Both the position numbers and the translations under genes were made by a program. This document shows positions 9,623 through 18,027 of a stretch of 64,000 nucleotides of DNA, one piece after another. The stretch comes from Eilatimonas milleporae (lineage in GTDB: Bacteria; Pseudomonadota; Alphaproteobacteria; Sphingomonadales; Kordiimonadaceae). Positions within the stretch are counted from its first letter, which is position 1; each line of letters starts with the position of its first letter. The notes beneath the pieces were generated by a model. It made no database searches. It saw only the letters and a list, made by a program, of their open reading frames with translations, and was not told the origin of the DNA. Location of the stretch: positions 1 through 64,000 of the forward strand of contig NZ_REFR01000013.1 of assembly GCF_003688555.1 (NCBI RefSeq). The letters run 5' to 3'.

Positions 9623-9640
9623 CCGGACTTGTCCGGTTTT
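9623..9640 (+). terminator. Weak hairpin-plus-T candidate between convergent genes
   Basis: CCGGA and TCCGG pair around a 4-nt loop and are followed by TTTT on the plus strand, about 90 nt after the patatin stop. It overlaps the last codon of the opposing GH18 gene. The stem is short, so support is modest. Confidence 0.35.
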
Positions 9641-10517
9641 ACTCGGCGGCCCTTGTGGCGGACTGAAGATGCAGGGCCGCGCCGATCGTATCCACCCAGG
9701 TATCCTGCGGGTCGCTGAGAAACTGCCAGCCCATCATGCCCGCGAATGTGGGAAAGGCCTTGGAGACCGGCGCGATGATTTGCGGGGGGATCTGGTCCAG
9801 GGGCACATAGCCGCTGCCGGCATCGCCCGCCGTGACCGGCAGGCCGATGACCATGCGGCTCGGGTCTATCGGGGTCTGACCGTTCGCGCCATCGGCCCAG
9901 TCGGTATAGCAGGACAGAATGTCGCTCGGCCCTTCAAAGCCGGGATTGTTGTAAAACTGGATATTGAGATAGTCGATGGCATCGCCGGTGTTGGCCAGCA
10001 CCTGCTGGTAGGCGAAATTCCAGCCTTGGACGAAATAGGGCCCCTGCGGCGCGTGAGTGATATATTTCTTCTGCCCCGGAAAGGTGCTTTGAAACGCCGC
10101 GGCGAGGGCGTTGGTCAGGTCCGAGATGAAGGCGACACCGTCATAGGGGTCACCATATGCGAGGGCGCCGGTATCCTCATAATCCAGATCGATCCCGTCA
10201 AAGCCGCCCTCGGCGACAAAGCGGGTCAGTGCGTCGGCCACGGCCGTTTCGTGACCGACAAGGGGCTGATAATTCGGCGAGCCCATGGTGCCGCCGCCGA
10301 ATGAGATCAGCACGCGCTTGCCGGCTGCCTGGACGGCCTCGACCTCGGATTTCAGGGCGCTGACATCACCGCCGCTGAATGTGAAGGTCATCGGATCCTC
10401 GGAGGTGTTGATAATGAAGGTCACGATAAAGTCGGTGATCGGCGTCGATACGACATCGGAAAGCCGGTCGGCATTCTGCGTATACAGAACCAGCCTTTGC
10501 GCGGATGTTCCTGTCAT
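9639..10517 (-). CDS. Glycoside hydrolase family 18 protein (chitinase-like)
   Basis: Protein of 292 aa with the GH18 catalytic motif FDGIDLDYE at 106-114 (acid Glu114) and the upstream SFGGG strand at 72-76, which together predict hydrolysis of beta-1,4-GlcNAc polymers or a related glycan. A single catalytic domain is present, with no carbohydrate-binding module. Notably there is no signal peptide: the protein starts MTGTSAQRLVLYTQNADR. The frame continues upstream to 10682, but the ATG at 10517 has a clear GGAGA ribosome site and upstream translation adds no credible signal sequence. Secretion by a leaderless route, or a cytoplasmic role, cannot be told from sequence. Confidence 0.85.
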   Translation of the reverse strand: MTGTSAQRLVLYTQNADRLSDVVSTPITDFIVTFIINTSEDPMTFTFSGGDVSALKSEVEAVQAAGKRVLISFGGGTMGSPNYQPLVGHETAVADALTRFVAEGGFDGIDLDYEDTGALAYGDPYDGVAFISDLTNALAAAFQSTFPGQKKYITHAPQGPYFVQGWNFAYQQVLANTGDAIDYLNIQFYNNPGFEGPSDILSCYTDWADGANGQTPIDPSRMVIGLPVTAGDAGSGYVPLDQIPPQIIAPVSKAFPTFAGMMGWQFLSDPQDTWVDTIGAALHLQSATRAAE

Positions 10518-11247
10518 GATCTGTCTCCATAATGGATAAGGGGTGAGTGAAGACGCGAACAAAATACAATCATTGATTTTATAATGACACAAGTTAGACT
10601 TTTGCGATAGCTCTATCCCCCCTGTAACACCATGCCCGCATCCGGCGGCATGACCGGCCGCCGGGTCACAGCGGGGCCCCACACCGGCGGCAGCGGCGTT
10701 CCATGAAAAGAGCCTCTTTGTCGGGACCGTACCGGCCCCCCATATCCCGGCCGCCAGAATTCGGGGTTTACGGGGTCACGGGATTTACCGGGTTACACTT
10801 TCATACGGCGCCCGCGCGCGAGACCTTGATCTATCTATCGATAGGTCAGTTTGTTGAAAAATCCGCATATATACCGGGAAATGACCCGGTGGACCGCTGT
10901 CTTCCGGACGGTCCCTGGCCGGTCCCCGACTGATCTTTGGCCGGTCCACGACAAGCCACGGCCCCCGCCCATACAGTCATAAGGCCACAGGCGCACAGTC
11001 ACAGAAATTGATACTAACGCACTGAAAATAAGAGACTATATAGCTGTCAGGAGAAACCGGACATAAGCGTGGGGGGACCCTTCGCGGGTTCTTTGATCCT
11101 GCGCAAACCACCGCAGGCGCCCTGTGATACAATCGGGTTTTTCACAGAGCTTTCGCGTGCGGGATTTTGTCTATCGATTGGTAGGTAGAATTGTATGGGA
11201 ATGGCCCGTATGTGCCGAATGGAGGGACGACAGAGGGGATTTCAGCC
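10518..11247. other. Gene-poor region with operator-like repeats
   Basis: No credible gene was found in these 730 nt; the short open frames have neither ribosome sites nor recognisable products. It contains two similar 16-mers, CTATCGATAGGTCAGT (10835-10850) and CTATCGATTGGTAGGT (11171-11186), repeated GGCCGGTCC words around 10917-10945, and an AT-rich patch near 11015-11045. The 16-mers resemble TetR-type operator half-sites. The region could be a decayed gene or a long regulatory segment for the hydrolase gene at 11248. Confidence 0.55.
10563..10592 (-). promoter_or_regulatory. Candidate promoter of the GH18 gene
   Basis: In an AT-rich patch upstream of the GH18 gene, minus-strand TTGTGT (10587-10592) and TGTATT (10563-10568) are 18 nt apart. 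Match to consensus is fair only. Confidence 0.3.
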
Positions 11248-11979
11248 GTGCCGATACAGCCGACGGCCGATACAGGCACACCCGTCAGCCGGGATGTGAT
11301 CATCCCGCCCTATGACCTGCCGGGACGGCTGTGTGTGCCGGCGAATGCGCTGGGTATGGTCGTCTTCGCCCACGGCAGCGGTAGCAGCCGGCACAGCCCA
11401 CGCAACATGCAGGTTGCCGAAAGTCTGCAAAAGGCCCGGCTGGCAACCCTGTTGTTCGACCTGCTACACGGCCATGAGGCCCAGGACCGCGCCCGTGTTT
11501 TCGACATACCGCTTCTGGCGCGGCGCCTTGCCGCCGCCGGACACTGGACACGGGACGATCCGGAAACAGCCGCCCTTAACCTTGGATATTTCGGGGCCAG
11601 CACGGGAGCGGCGGCGGCACTTGTGGCGGCGGCCGAGGGCGCACCGCAGGTGCGGGCCGTGGTGTCACGGGGCGGCAGGCCGGACCTTGCGGGCAGCTAT
11701 CTGACCCGTGTACAGGCCCCCACCCTGCTGATCGTCGGGGACCGGGATACCGGCGTTATCGAGCTGAATGAACAGGCCCGCGCCCAGCTTGCGGGCCGGC
11801 GGGAGATGCGCCTTGTTCCCGGTGCCACCCACCTTTTCGAGGAGCCGGGCTGTCTGGAGGCGGTGGTGGCACTGACGGTAGACTGGTTCACCCGTCATCT
11901 GCCGGATGAACCAGTGGACGACCCGGCGGACAAAGCAGAGGATACTCCAGAGGGCGCGGGGGTGGAGATACACCGATGA
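11248..11979 (+). CDS. Alpha/beta hydrolase, dienelactone-hydrolase-like
   Basis: Protein of 243 aa with alpha/beta hydrolase features: FAHGSGSSRHSPRN (oxyanion region, 40-53), nucleophile Ser118 in FGASTG, Asp in IVGDRD (about 165-167) and His195 in GATHLFEE. GTG at 11248 is chosen because AGAGGGG lies 9 nt before it; the longer frame from 11191 lacks such a site. Its stop overlaps the ATG of the phosphoribosyltransferase gene (ATGA), so the two are co-translated, a pairing seen in other bacteria, sometimes as fused proteins. The substrate is unknown; small esters or acyl compounds are plausible. Confidence 0.82.
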   Translation: MPIQPTADTGTPVSRDVIIPPYDLPGRLCVPANALGMVVFAHGSGSSRHSPRNMQVAESLQKARLATLLFDLLHGHEAQDRARVFDIPLLARRLAAAGHWTRDDPETAALNLGYFGASTGAAAALVAAAEGAPQVRAVVSRGGRPDLAGSYLTRVQAPTLLIVGDRDTGVIELNEQARAQLAGRREMRLVPGATHLFEEPGCLEAVVALTVDWFTRHLPDEPVDDPADKAEDTPEGAGVEIHR

Positions 11980-12680
11980 TACGCGACCGGCAGGATGCGG
12001 GACAACGGCTGGCCGAGCGGCTTGCACGGTATGGCGGGGACGCCCCGCTTGTGCTGGCGCTGCCGCGTGGCGGCGTGCCGGTGGCCGCCGAAATCGCCCG
12101 GGCCCTGGACGCGGCCCTGGATGTGGTGCTGGTGCGGAAAATCGGCGCGCCGGGCCAGCCGGAACTGGCCATCGGCGCCATTACCGACGGCAAGGCCGTT
12201 CACATTGCCCTTAATGACAGTCTGATCGAGCAGTGCGGTATTTCCCGCGCCTATCTGGAACGGGAAGAGAAACGGCTGCTGAAAGCGCTGGAAGCACGGC
12301 GCAGGCGCTATGCCGGCGGCAGGCAGCGCAAACCGGCGACGGGACGGACGGTCATTCTGGTGGACGACGGAATCGCGACCGGAGCGACGGTGCGCGCGGC
12401 CATTCTGGCCATCCGCGAGGAAAACCCGAAACGGATCATCCTGGCGGCCCCAGTGGCACCGCCCGACAGCATACAAGTCCTGAGACCGCTGGTGGACGAT
12501 CTGGTCTGCCTGGAGACACCGGCGGCCTTCCGCGCGCTGAGCCTGCATTATGCCGACTTCGAGCAGGTCAGCGACGATGAGGTCATCGCCTGCCTGTCCG
12601 CGTTCGGCACAGGGCCGGACCGGGCCGGGTACAGAGACGGGCACAGGAACGGCGATGGGGACACGAACGCGGACGTCTGA
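11976..12680 (+). CDS. Phosphoribosyltransferase family protein
   Basis: Protein of 234 aa with a type I phosphoribosyltransferase domain. The PRPP-binding loop VILVDDGIATGAT is at 126-138; LALPRGGVPVAAEIA is near 27-41. This group is not a canonical base-salvage enzyme and its acceptor is unknown; it commonly accompanies an alpha/beta hydrolase, as here. The last 16-17 residues (GYRD-GHRN-GDGD-TNAD) are a four-unit degenerate 12-nt repeat that lies beyond the fold and is probably disordered. It overlaps the preceding gene by 4 nt. Confidence 0.82.
   Translation: MIRDRQDAGQRLAERLARYGGDAPLVLALPRGGVPVAAEIARALDAALDVVLVRKIGAPGQPELAIGAITDGKAVHIALNDSLIEQCGISRAYLEREEKRLLKALEARRRRYAGGRQRKPATGRTVILVDDGIATGATVRAAILAIREENPKRIILAAPVAPPDSIQVLRPLVDDLVCLETPAAFRALSLHYADFEQVSDDEVIACLSAFGTGPDRAGYRDGHRNGDGDTNADV
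12627..12674 (+). repeat. Degenerate 12-nt tandem repeat, four units, in frame
   Basis: Units GGGTACAGAGAC, GGGCACAGGAAC, GGCGATGGGGAC and ACGAACGCGGAC follow each other in frame at the 3' end of the phosphoribosyltransferase gene, encoding GYRD-GHRN-GDGD-TNAD. The units are diverged, the last most so. Confidence 0.65.
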
Positions 12681-12789
12681 GAAATCCTGTCCCGGACCGC
12701 CGGCCCGTGGTAAAGCCCCTTCCAGGTCAAAACAGGCAGGCCAAGGCACAAAAGCAGCCTAGGGCGCAACAAGCGGGCAGGACAGTTTC

Positions 12790-13986
12790 GTGCAGCATTT
12801 CGATGTGGTCGTCATCGGCGCAGGCGCCGCCGGTCTTATGTGCGCGGGCGAAGCGGGCAAACGCGGACACCGCGTCCTCCTGATCGAGCATAACAAGAAG
12901 CCAGGGGCGAAAATCCTGATTTCGGGCGGCGGGCGCTGCAATTTCACCAATCTGGACGTACGCGCCGAGCGTTTTATCAGCCGCAACCCGCATTTCGCCA
13001 AATCAGCTCTCAGCCGTTACAGCGCCGGGGACTTCATGACCATGATGGCCGCACACGGCCTGAGCTGGCATGAAAAGACGCTGGGACAGCTGTTCTGCGA
13101 CCAGAAGGCCGGCGCCGTGGTCGACATGCTGCTGGCCGAGTGCCGCAAGGGCGGCGTACAGGTGGCGCTGGGCGCCAGAACCACCGCCGTCAGCCGCGAC
13201 GGCGACGGTTTCCGTCTGACGGGCAGCATGGGCGACATCCGGACGGCCAAGCTGGTGCTGGCCACCGGCGGCCTGTCCATCCCGAAAATGGGGGCGAGCG
13301 ATTTCACCCACCGGATCGCACGGCAGTTCGGCCTGCCCCTGGTCCCGGCGGAGCCGGCCCTGGTGCCGTTCACCTTCGCGCAGGATGACAGGGCCTTCAT
13401 GGCCGCGCTGTCCGGCGTGTCGCAGCCGGCGACCGTCGCCACCGGCGCGGGCAAGGGGGCCATGCGGTTTGCCGAAAATCTGCTGTTTACCCACCGCGGC
13501 CTGTCCGGCCCGGCGATCCTGCAGATTTCCAGCTACTGGACCCCCGACACCGCGATCACCGTCAATCTGCTGGCGGATGTGGACGATGTACCCGCATGGC
13601 TGGCGGCGGCCCGGCAGGCGCGCCCCAAGGCGGCGGCGGCCACTATCCTCGGCGAGCGGATGCCCAAACGCCTGGCCGATGCCCTGACCGAACAGGCCCG
13701 GATCATGGGCGCGACAATGGCGACCCTGTCCAACAAGGCGCTGGCCCGGCTGACCGACATGCTGACGGCATGGCGCCTTTACCCCGCCGGGACCGAAGGC
13801 TACGCCAAGGCGGAAGTGACGAAAGGCGGCGTCGATACCGCCGCGCTGAACCAGAAAACCATGGAAGTAAAAGACCAGCCCGGCCTGTTCATCATCGGCG
13901 AGGCGGTGGATGTTACCGGCTGGCTGGGCGGCTACAATTTCCAGTGGGCCTGGGCCAGCGGATGGGCCGCCGGACAGGCTGTCTGA
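12790..13986 (+). CDS. NAD(P)/FAD-dependent oxidoreductase, HI0933/YhiN family
   Basis: Protein of 398 aa. The dinucleotide-binding VVIGAGAAGLMCAGE is at 6-20, ISGGGRCNFTN at about 46-56, and the C-terminal GEAVDVTGWLGGYNFQWAWASGWAAG closes the FAD site, the hallmark of the HI0933 (BaiN/YhiN-like) family. These flavoproteins are cytoplasmic and their physiological substrate is generally not defined. The start is GTG at 12790, with GCAGGA upstream. A long antisense frame inside this gene is a coding-strand shadow. Confidence 0.9.
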   Translation: MQHFDVVVIGAGAAGLMCAGEAGKRGHRVLLIEHNKKPGAKILISGGGRCNFTNLDVRAERFISRNPHFAKSALSRYSAGDFMTMMAAHGLSWHEKTLGQLFCDQKAGAVVDMLLAECRKGGVQVALGARTTAVSRDGDGFRLTGSMGDIRTAKLVLATGGLSIPKMGASDFTHRIARQFGLPLVPAEPALVPFTFAQDDRAFMAALSGVSQPATVATGAGKGAMRFAENLLFTHRGLSGPAILQISSYWTPDTAITVNLLADVDDVPAWLAAARQARPKAAAATILGERMPKRLADALTEQARIMGATMATLSNKALARLTDMLTAWRLYPAGTEGYAKAEVTKGGVDTAALNQKTMEVKDQPGLFIIGEAVDVTGWLGGYNFQWAWASGWAAGQAV

Positions 13987-14100
13987 CACTTCGCAAGGCG
14001 ATTGGCCCGCAGGCCTTGGAAGAAACCCGCCTTACTATAACGGTCAACGCCCCGGGGCCGGAGACGGCCGGCCCTCGGGCCTGACACGTATCGATCTGAC

Positions 14101-14160
14101 ACTGGTCAGTCCGAGACGCGTTAATTCGGGACTGGTCGATCCGAGATTGGCCGGTCTGTT
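14101..14160. repeat. Imperfect 30-nt direct repeat, two units
   Basis: Two adjacent 30-nt units begin with ACTGGTCAGTCCGAGA (14101) and ACTGGTCGATCCGAGA (14131), 14 of 16 identical, then diverge. They lie between the convergent flavoprotein and YceI genes. No T-run or clear hairpin indicates a terminator. Confidence 0.5.
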
Positions 14161-14193
14161 AATCCTGATCCGAACTATGGCCGGATCATTCCC

Positions 14194-14781
14194 CTATTCC
14201 GCGCGGCGGACCGCTTCGACATGCAGACGGACATCGATGTTGGGCGACACCCAGTCACCGGTGGCGTCCGAGCCCGCGCCGATGGCGAAGTCCAGCCGGT
14301 TCAGGCTGACGGCCGCATCCATCACGGCGCGGTCGCCGTCCATCGCCACGGTGAAGGGCAAATCCAGCGTCACGCCGGTGCCACGGATGGTGACGGTGGC
14401 GCGGGCGCTGTAGGCGCCGCCCCCGGTGTCCTGAAAATCCCGCACGCTCACCGTGGCCTCGGGATGGGTCGCGGTGTCGAACCAGTCCTGTTTGACAAGC
14501 GTGCTGTCATAGAGCGGCGACCCGGTCGCGGCGGACCCGGTCGCGATGGTCACATCGGCCCTGGCGGCCGGCAGGGTGTCCGGTGCGAAAACGATATCCG
14601 CGCGCCAGTCGGCAAAGCGGCCCTCGAAAGGCTGGCCGGCATGGGTCCCGGCAAAGGCAATATGGCTGGCGCCATGATCGACCGTCCAGCCGCCGGCATG
14701 GACGGCGGAGCCGCCCGCCGCATGGACCACTGCCAGCAGGATCACGGCAAAAGACATCAGTGTTATGCGGATGTTTAGCAT
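14194..14781 (-). CDS. YceI family periplasmic protein (first copy)
   Basis: Protein of 195 aa. A signal peptide MLNIRITLMSFAVILLAVVHAAGGSAVHA is followed by a YceI lipocalin-like beta-barrel: WTVDHGASHIAFAGTHAGQPFEGRF at the start and SLNRLDFAIGAGSD-type strand near the end, characteristic of the family. YceI proteins bind isoprenoid-like lipids and are often linked to cytochrome b561, as here. ATG 14781 is chosen for AGGAGA upstream; the frame extends to 14826 without a ribosome site. Forms a likely operon with the two upstream minus-strand genes. Confidence 0.88.
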   Translation of the reverse strand: MLNIRITLMSFAVILLAVVHAAGGSAVHAGGWTVDHGASHIAFAGTHAGQPFEGRFADWRADIVFAPDTLPAARADVTIATGSAATGSPLYDSTLVKQDWFDTATHPEATVSVRDFQDTGGGAYSARATVTIRGTGVTLDLPFTVAMDGDRAVMDAAVSLNRLDFAIGAGSDATGDWVSPNIDVRLHVEAVRRAE

Positions 14782-14818
14782 TGGGGGTCTCCTTGTCCTT
14801 GACGCTTTCCGGGGGTGG

Positions 14819-15448
14819 TCAGGCACCAGCTTCGGGGTGGGGATCGGGGTCGGGTTTGCGTTTCGGTTTCAGCATGGGGATCATGCGCGACAGAATATCG
14901 TCGCCGTCGATAACATGGTGTTTCAGCGCCGCGCCGGCATGGATCAGGACGATGCCTGCCAGGCCGTAGGCCAGCAGCCTGTGCACAGTCTTGAGCGTTT
15001 CCTCCACCGGCCCCTTGCGGTCCACCGGCAGATCGGCAAGGCCGGGCAGATGAGGCCATTCAAACAGGCCGAACCAAATGGTCGGCAGATCCCATACGCT
15101 GGCGGAGACCATGGCCCATCCGGCCAGCGGTATAGCCGCCATCAGGACATAAAGCGCCCAGTGGGTGACATGGGCGATGCCCCGCATCGCCTTCGCCATG
15201 GTGGCCGGCAGGGCGGGCGGGCGGTGCGTCAGGCGCCATGCCAGCCGTACGGCCAGCAACACCAGCAGGCTGAGCCCGAAGGATTTGTGCAGCTGATAGA
15301 CGCGGAAGGCCAGCGCGCGGTCATCCGCCCGGTCGATCGCCCCGGTCATCCACAGGCCGGAGACAACCATGCCGGCAAGGGCAAAGGCCATCAGCCAGTG
15401 CAGGATGATCGCACCATATGTGTATCGGCTGCGGGGTGCTTGCGGCAT
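14819..15448 (-). CDS. Cytochrome b561 family protein
   Basis: Protein of 209 aa, integral membrane, with four hydrophobic segments and the conserved histidines expected for two b haems: ILHWLM in segment 1, QLHKSFG before segment 2, VTHWALYV, and TVHRLLAYGLAGIVLIHAGAALKHH in segment 4. Members transfer electrons from quinol and are regularly encoded next to YceI. The start ATG 15448 is preferred to 15460 because GGAGA precedes it by about 5 nt. The C-terminus is a short proline/lysine-rich tail (KPKRKPDPDPHPE). Confidence 0.9.
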   Translation of the reverse strand: MPQAPRSRYTYGAIILHWLMAFALAGMVVSGLWMTGAIDRADDRALAFRVYQLHKSFGLSLLVLLAVRLAWRLTHRPPALPATMAKAMRGIAHVTHWALYVLMAAIPLAGWAMVSASVWDLPTIWFGLFEWPHLPGLADLPVDRKGPVEETLKTVHRLLAYGLAGIVLIHAGAALKHHVIDGDDILSRMIPMLKPKRKPDPDPHPEAGA

Positions 15449-15515
15449 GGGTGTCTCCATCCATATCGGCCGAACGGGCGGGCCGGGCGTGGGGGCGATG
15501 TGCGGCGTGACGCGG

Positions 15516-16148
15516 TTATCGGGCGATAAACTCGGCCTCGATCAGCACGGTCACATCGTCGCCGATATAGGGCACCAGATGCGTCATGCCGAAGTCGGAG
15601 CGTTTCACCACGGCCCGCGCCGAAAAGCCCAGCGCGGCCTTTTTGGCATAAGGGTGTTCGGCCATGGAGCCGTTCAGCGTCACATCCAGAACGACGGGCC
15701 GCGTTTGTCCCAAAAGGGTCAGATCACCGTGCAGTTTGCCCGTTGTCTCGCCGGTGAGTTGAAGGCGGGTGGAGGTAAAGGTGATCGCGCCGTATTCGGC
15801 GGTGTTGAAAAACTGGGGTCCGCGCAGTTCGGCGTCGAAATCGGTTTGATCGGCGAAGGGATAATCGGTTTCAAGAGACGCGGGGTCTATGGTGACGGAC
15901 ACGCGGCTGTCCGCCGGGGCGGCGGCATTATAGTCGATGCTGGCATCCAGCCGGGTAAAACGGGCGGTATAATTGGACAGGCCCAGATGATTGACCTTCC
16001 AGGTGACGCTGGCATGGGTCGGGTCCAGGCCGTAAACGCCGGACGGCACATCGGGCGCGGCCGATACCGGAACGGCGGCCGTGACGGCGGCGAGCAGGGT
16101 GCCGGCAACCGCCAGCGATGAGAGGGTTTTGCGATGCGTCGGTTTCAT
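15516..16148 (-). CDS. YceI family periplasmic protein (second copy)
   Basis: Protein of 210 aa with an N-terminal signal peptide (…LAVAGTLLAAVTAAVPVSA) and a full YceI domain: GVYGLDPTHASVTWKVNHLGLSNYTARF, then KLHGDLTLLGQTRPVVLDVTLNG and the closing VKRSDFGMTHLVPYIGDDVTVLIEAEF. It is closer to the canonical YceI pattern than the first copy. ATG 16148 follows AAGGA; an in-frame ATG at 16166 is less likely. First gene of the YceI/b561/YceI set. Confidence 0.92.
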   Translation of the reverse strand: MKPTHRKTLSSLAVAGTLLAAVTAAVPVSAAPDVPSGVYGLDPTHASVTWKVNHLGLSNYTARFTRLDASIDYNAAAPADSRVSVTIDPASLETDYPFADQTDFDAELRGPQFFNTAEYGAITFTSTRLQLTGETTGKLHGDLTLLGQTRPVVLDVTLNGSMAEHPYAKKAALGFSARAVVKRSDFGMTHLVPYIGDDVTVLIEAEFIAR

Positions 16149-16288
16149 GGAGGCAGTCCTTTTCACTGTGTCGGCTTTACCGGGCCGGGTTCACTGTAGC
16201 GGCTTTATGTGTCTGGCCGGTCCGTCCGGCGATTGACCGCCCCCATATTGCCGTACCGCATCCCGGACACCAGACCCTGAAACGCGAA

Positions 16289-16317
16289 GCCCGTGTTGCC
16301 GAACATGCAACACGGGC
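16289..16317 (-). terminator. Strong hairpin downstream of the kinase/HD-GYP operon
   Basis: An 11-bp perfect inverted repeat (GCCCGTGTTGC / GCAACACGGGC) with a 7-nt loop lies about 55 nt past the stop of the minus-strand response regulator gene. No long T-run follows on either strand, so termination is inferred from the stem only. Confidence 0.5.
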
Positions 16318-16371
16318 CCTGTCCGAGCGCTTCGCCGTTCAGACCGGGCACCCTATGAAGGTTGGAAACCG

Positions 16372-18027
16372 TTAGAGAGAGACGGCGCGCGGTTTTCCGA
16401 AAAGCTCTGTCTGCCCATCCGCATAATCGACCATGATCTGCTGAACATAATCCAGATTGCGCGTCAGGACATCGACAATGTCCGGGTCGAAATGGCGGCC
16501 TTTTTCGGATTTGACCAATGTGTAGATATCGCCGAGCGCCCAAGCATCCTTGTAGCAGCGCTTGCTGGCCAGGGCGTCATAGACATCGGCAATGGCGACG
16601 ATGCGCCCGTAAATATGGATATCCTTGCCTGCTTTTCCGTTCGGATAGCCGGTACCGTCCCATTTTTCGTGGTGTTCGAGGGCGATAATGGCGCCCGCCT
16701 TCAGGATCGGCTTGTCCGACGATACCAGCATGCGGTGACCCAATTCCGAATGGGTTTTCATCACCTCCCACTCCGCCGCATCCAGCTTGCCGGGCTTGTT
16801 GAGGATCGCGTCCGGGATGGCGATCTTGCCCACATCATGCAGGGGCGAGGCATACATGAGGATTTCGGCCTCGTCCTCGCTGAGACCGTATTCAAGGGCC
16901 AGCAGCTTGCACATGGCGGCCACCCGTTTCAGGTGATTGCCGGTTTCCATCGAGCGAGTCTCGACCGCCTCGGCAAGGCGGTAGACGACCTCGCGCTGGG
17001 TTTCTTCAATCTGCCGGTGCAGATCGACATTTTCAAACGCCACGCCGACATTGCGGGCATAGAGTTCGATCATGTCCCGGTCGATGGTTTCCATATCCAC
17101 GTCGCCGCCGACATAGAGAAAATTCTCATGACCGCTGGGGCCCTTGTGGTAGCTGAGAATCTGCCGGTCCATGATGATATTCCTGTCGGCCGCCCTTTCC
17201 AGCAGTCCGCCGATCTCGGCCGGTAGTTCGTCCATGGTGTCTGGCATGGTATTTGGCATGGTGTCTGACATGGTGGTGTCGGGCATCCCCCCCTGGGACA
17301 CCTGCCTTTCCGCGCGCGCGTACTTGCCGGTACCGGCCAGGATTTCAACCCGGCTGTCCTTACGCAGGGCGGCCATGGCATCGATGCGGCGGCCATAGAA
17401 GGCGTCCCCCTTCTTGACGCGCAGCAGGGACAGCAGCTGTTCCAGCGCCCCTTCGGCGAATTTCTGCATCGATGTCTGGGTAAAGATGTTGGCCGATGCG
17501 TCGATGATCTTCTTCAGGCCCCGACGGCTGTCTTCCAGCGCCACCATGTCGCGGTAGGACCTGAGGGATGCGCTCATCAATGTGAACAGTTTCTGCGCCG
17601 TCAGCTCGGTTTTTTCCTTATAGTCATTGATGTCGAAATCGATGATAACGCGTCTTTCGGGGGCCTGCCCCGGCTGACCGGTGCGCAAGACGATCCGTGT
17701 CAGCCTGTTGCCCAGCGTTTCCCGGATATAGCCGACCACGTCGAGGCCGGCATGCTCGGTCTCCATGACCACATCCAGCAGCACCAGCGCGATATCGTCA
17801 TGCGCGGCCAGGATATCCCGAGCCTCGGCCCCGGAGTGGGCATCGAGAAACTGCAATCCCTTGCCGGCGAAGCGGTATCCGTTCAACGCCAGTTTGGTGA
17901 CGCTGTGGACTTCCGTTTCATCGTCGACAATCAGGATTTTCCACGCGCCCTTTACCGGCCCGGCATCCCCTTGCGGGCTTTCCCCGACAGGACTGCGTTT
18001 CAGTTTCAGAGGCGAAGACCTGGTCAT
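16372..18027 (-). CDS. Response regulator with DUF3369 and HD-GYP domain (c-di-GMP phosphodiesterase type)
   Basis: Protein of 551 aa. A receiver domain begins at ILIVDDETEVHSV (31-43) with phosphoacceptor Asp85 in LVLLDVVMET; the middle region (…QKLFTLMSASLRSYRD, KKIIDASANIFTQTSMQKFAEGALEQLL) is DUF3369-like; the C-terminal HD-GYP domain has HDVGKIAIPD near residue 396 and an intact HHEKWDGTGYP near 455, so cyclic-di-GMP hydrolysis is likely. The DUF3369 part contains a 12-nt tandem repeat tract. ATG 18027 overlaps the stop of the histidine kinase gene (ATGA). Confidence 0.9.
   Translation of the reverse strand: MTRSSPLKLKRSPVGESPQGDAGPVKGAWKILIVDDETEVHSVTKLALNGYRFAGKGLQFLDAHSGAEARDILAAHDDIALVLLDVVMETEHAGLDVVGYIRETLGNRLTRIVLRTGQPGQAPERRVIIDFDINDYKEKTELTAQKLFTLMSASLRSYRDMVALEDSRRGLKKIIDASANIFTQTSMQKFAEGALEQLLSLLRVKKGDAFYGRRIDAMAALRKDSRVEILAGTGKYARAERQVSQGGMPDTTMSDTMPNTMPDTMDELPAEIGGLLERAADRNIIMDRQILSYHKGPSGHENFLYVGGDVDMETIDRDMIELYARNVGVAFENVDLHRQIEETQREVVYRLAEAVETRSMETGNHLKRVAAMCKLLALEYGLSEDEAEILMYASPLHDVGKIAIPDAILNKPGKLDAAEWEVMKTHSELGHRMLVSSDKPILKAGAIIALEHHEKWDGTGYPNGKAGKDIHIYGRIVAIADVYDALASKRCYKDAWALGDIYTLVKSEKGRHFDPDIVDVLTRNLDYVQQIMVDYADGQTELFGKPRAVSL
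17233..17280 (-). repeat. Degenerate 12-nt tandem repeat, four units, in frame
   Basis: Plus-strand units CATGGTGTCTGG, CATGGTATTTGG, CATGGTGTCTGA and CATGGTGGTGTC lie inside the DUF3369 region of the response regulator. On the coding strand they give the Asp/Thr/Met-rich stretch DTTMSDTMPNTMPDTM, a likely linker or loop. Confidence 0.75.

Noticed and set aside
10703-10933. Small 76-aa open frame in the gene-poor stretch
   Set aside because: No ribosome site, no recognisable product and poor codon use.
13003-13989. A 328-aa minus-strand frame within the flavoprotein gene
   Set aside because: It lies almost fully opposite a gene with conserved FAD motifs, and its translation shows no domain.
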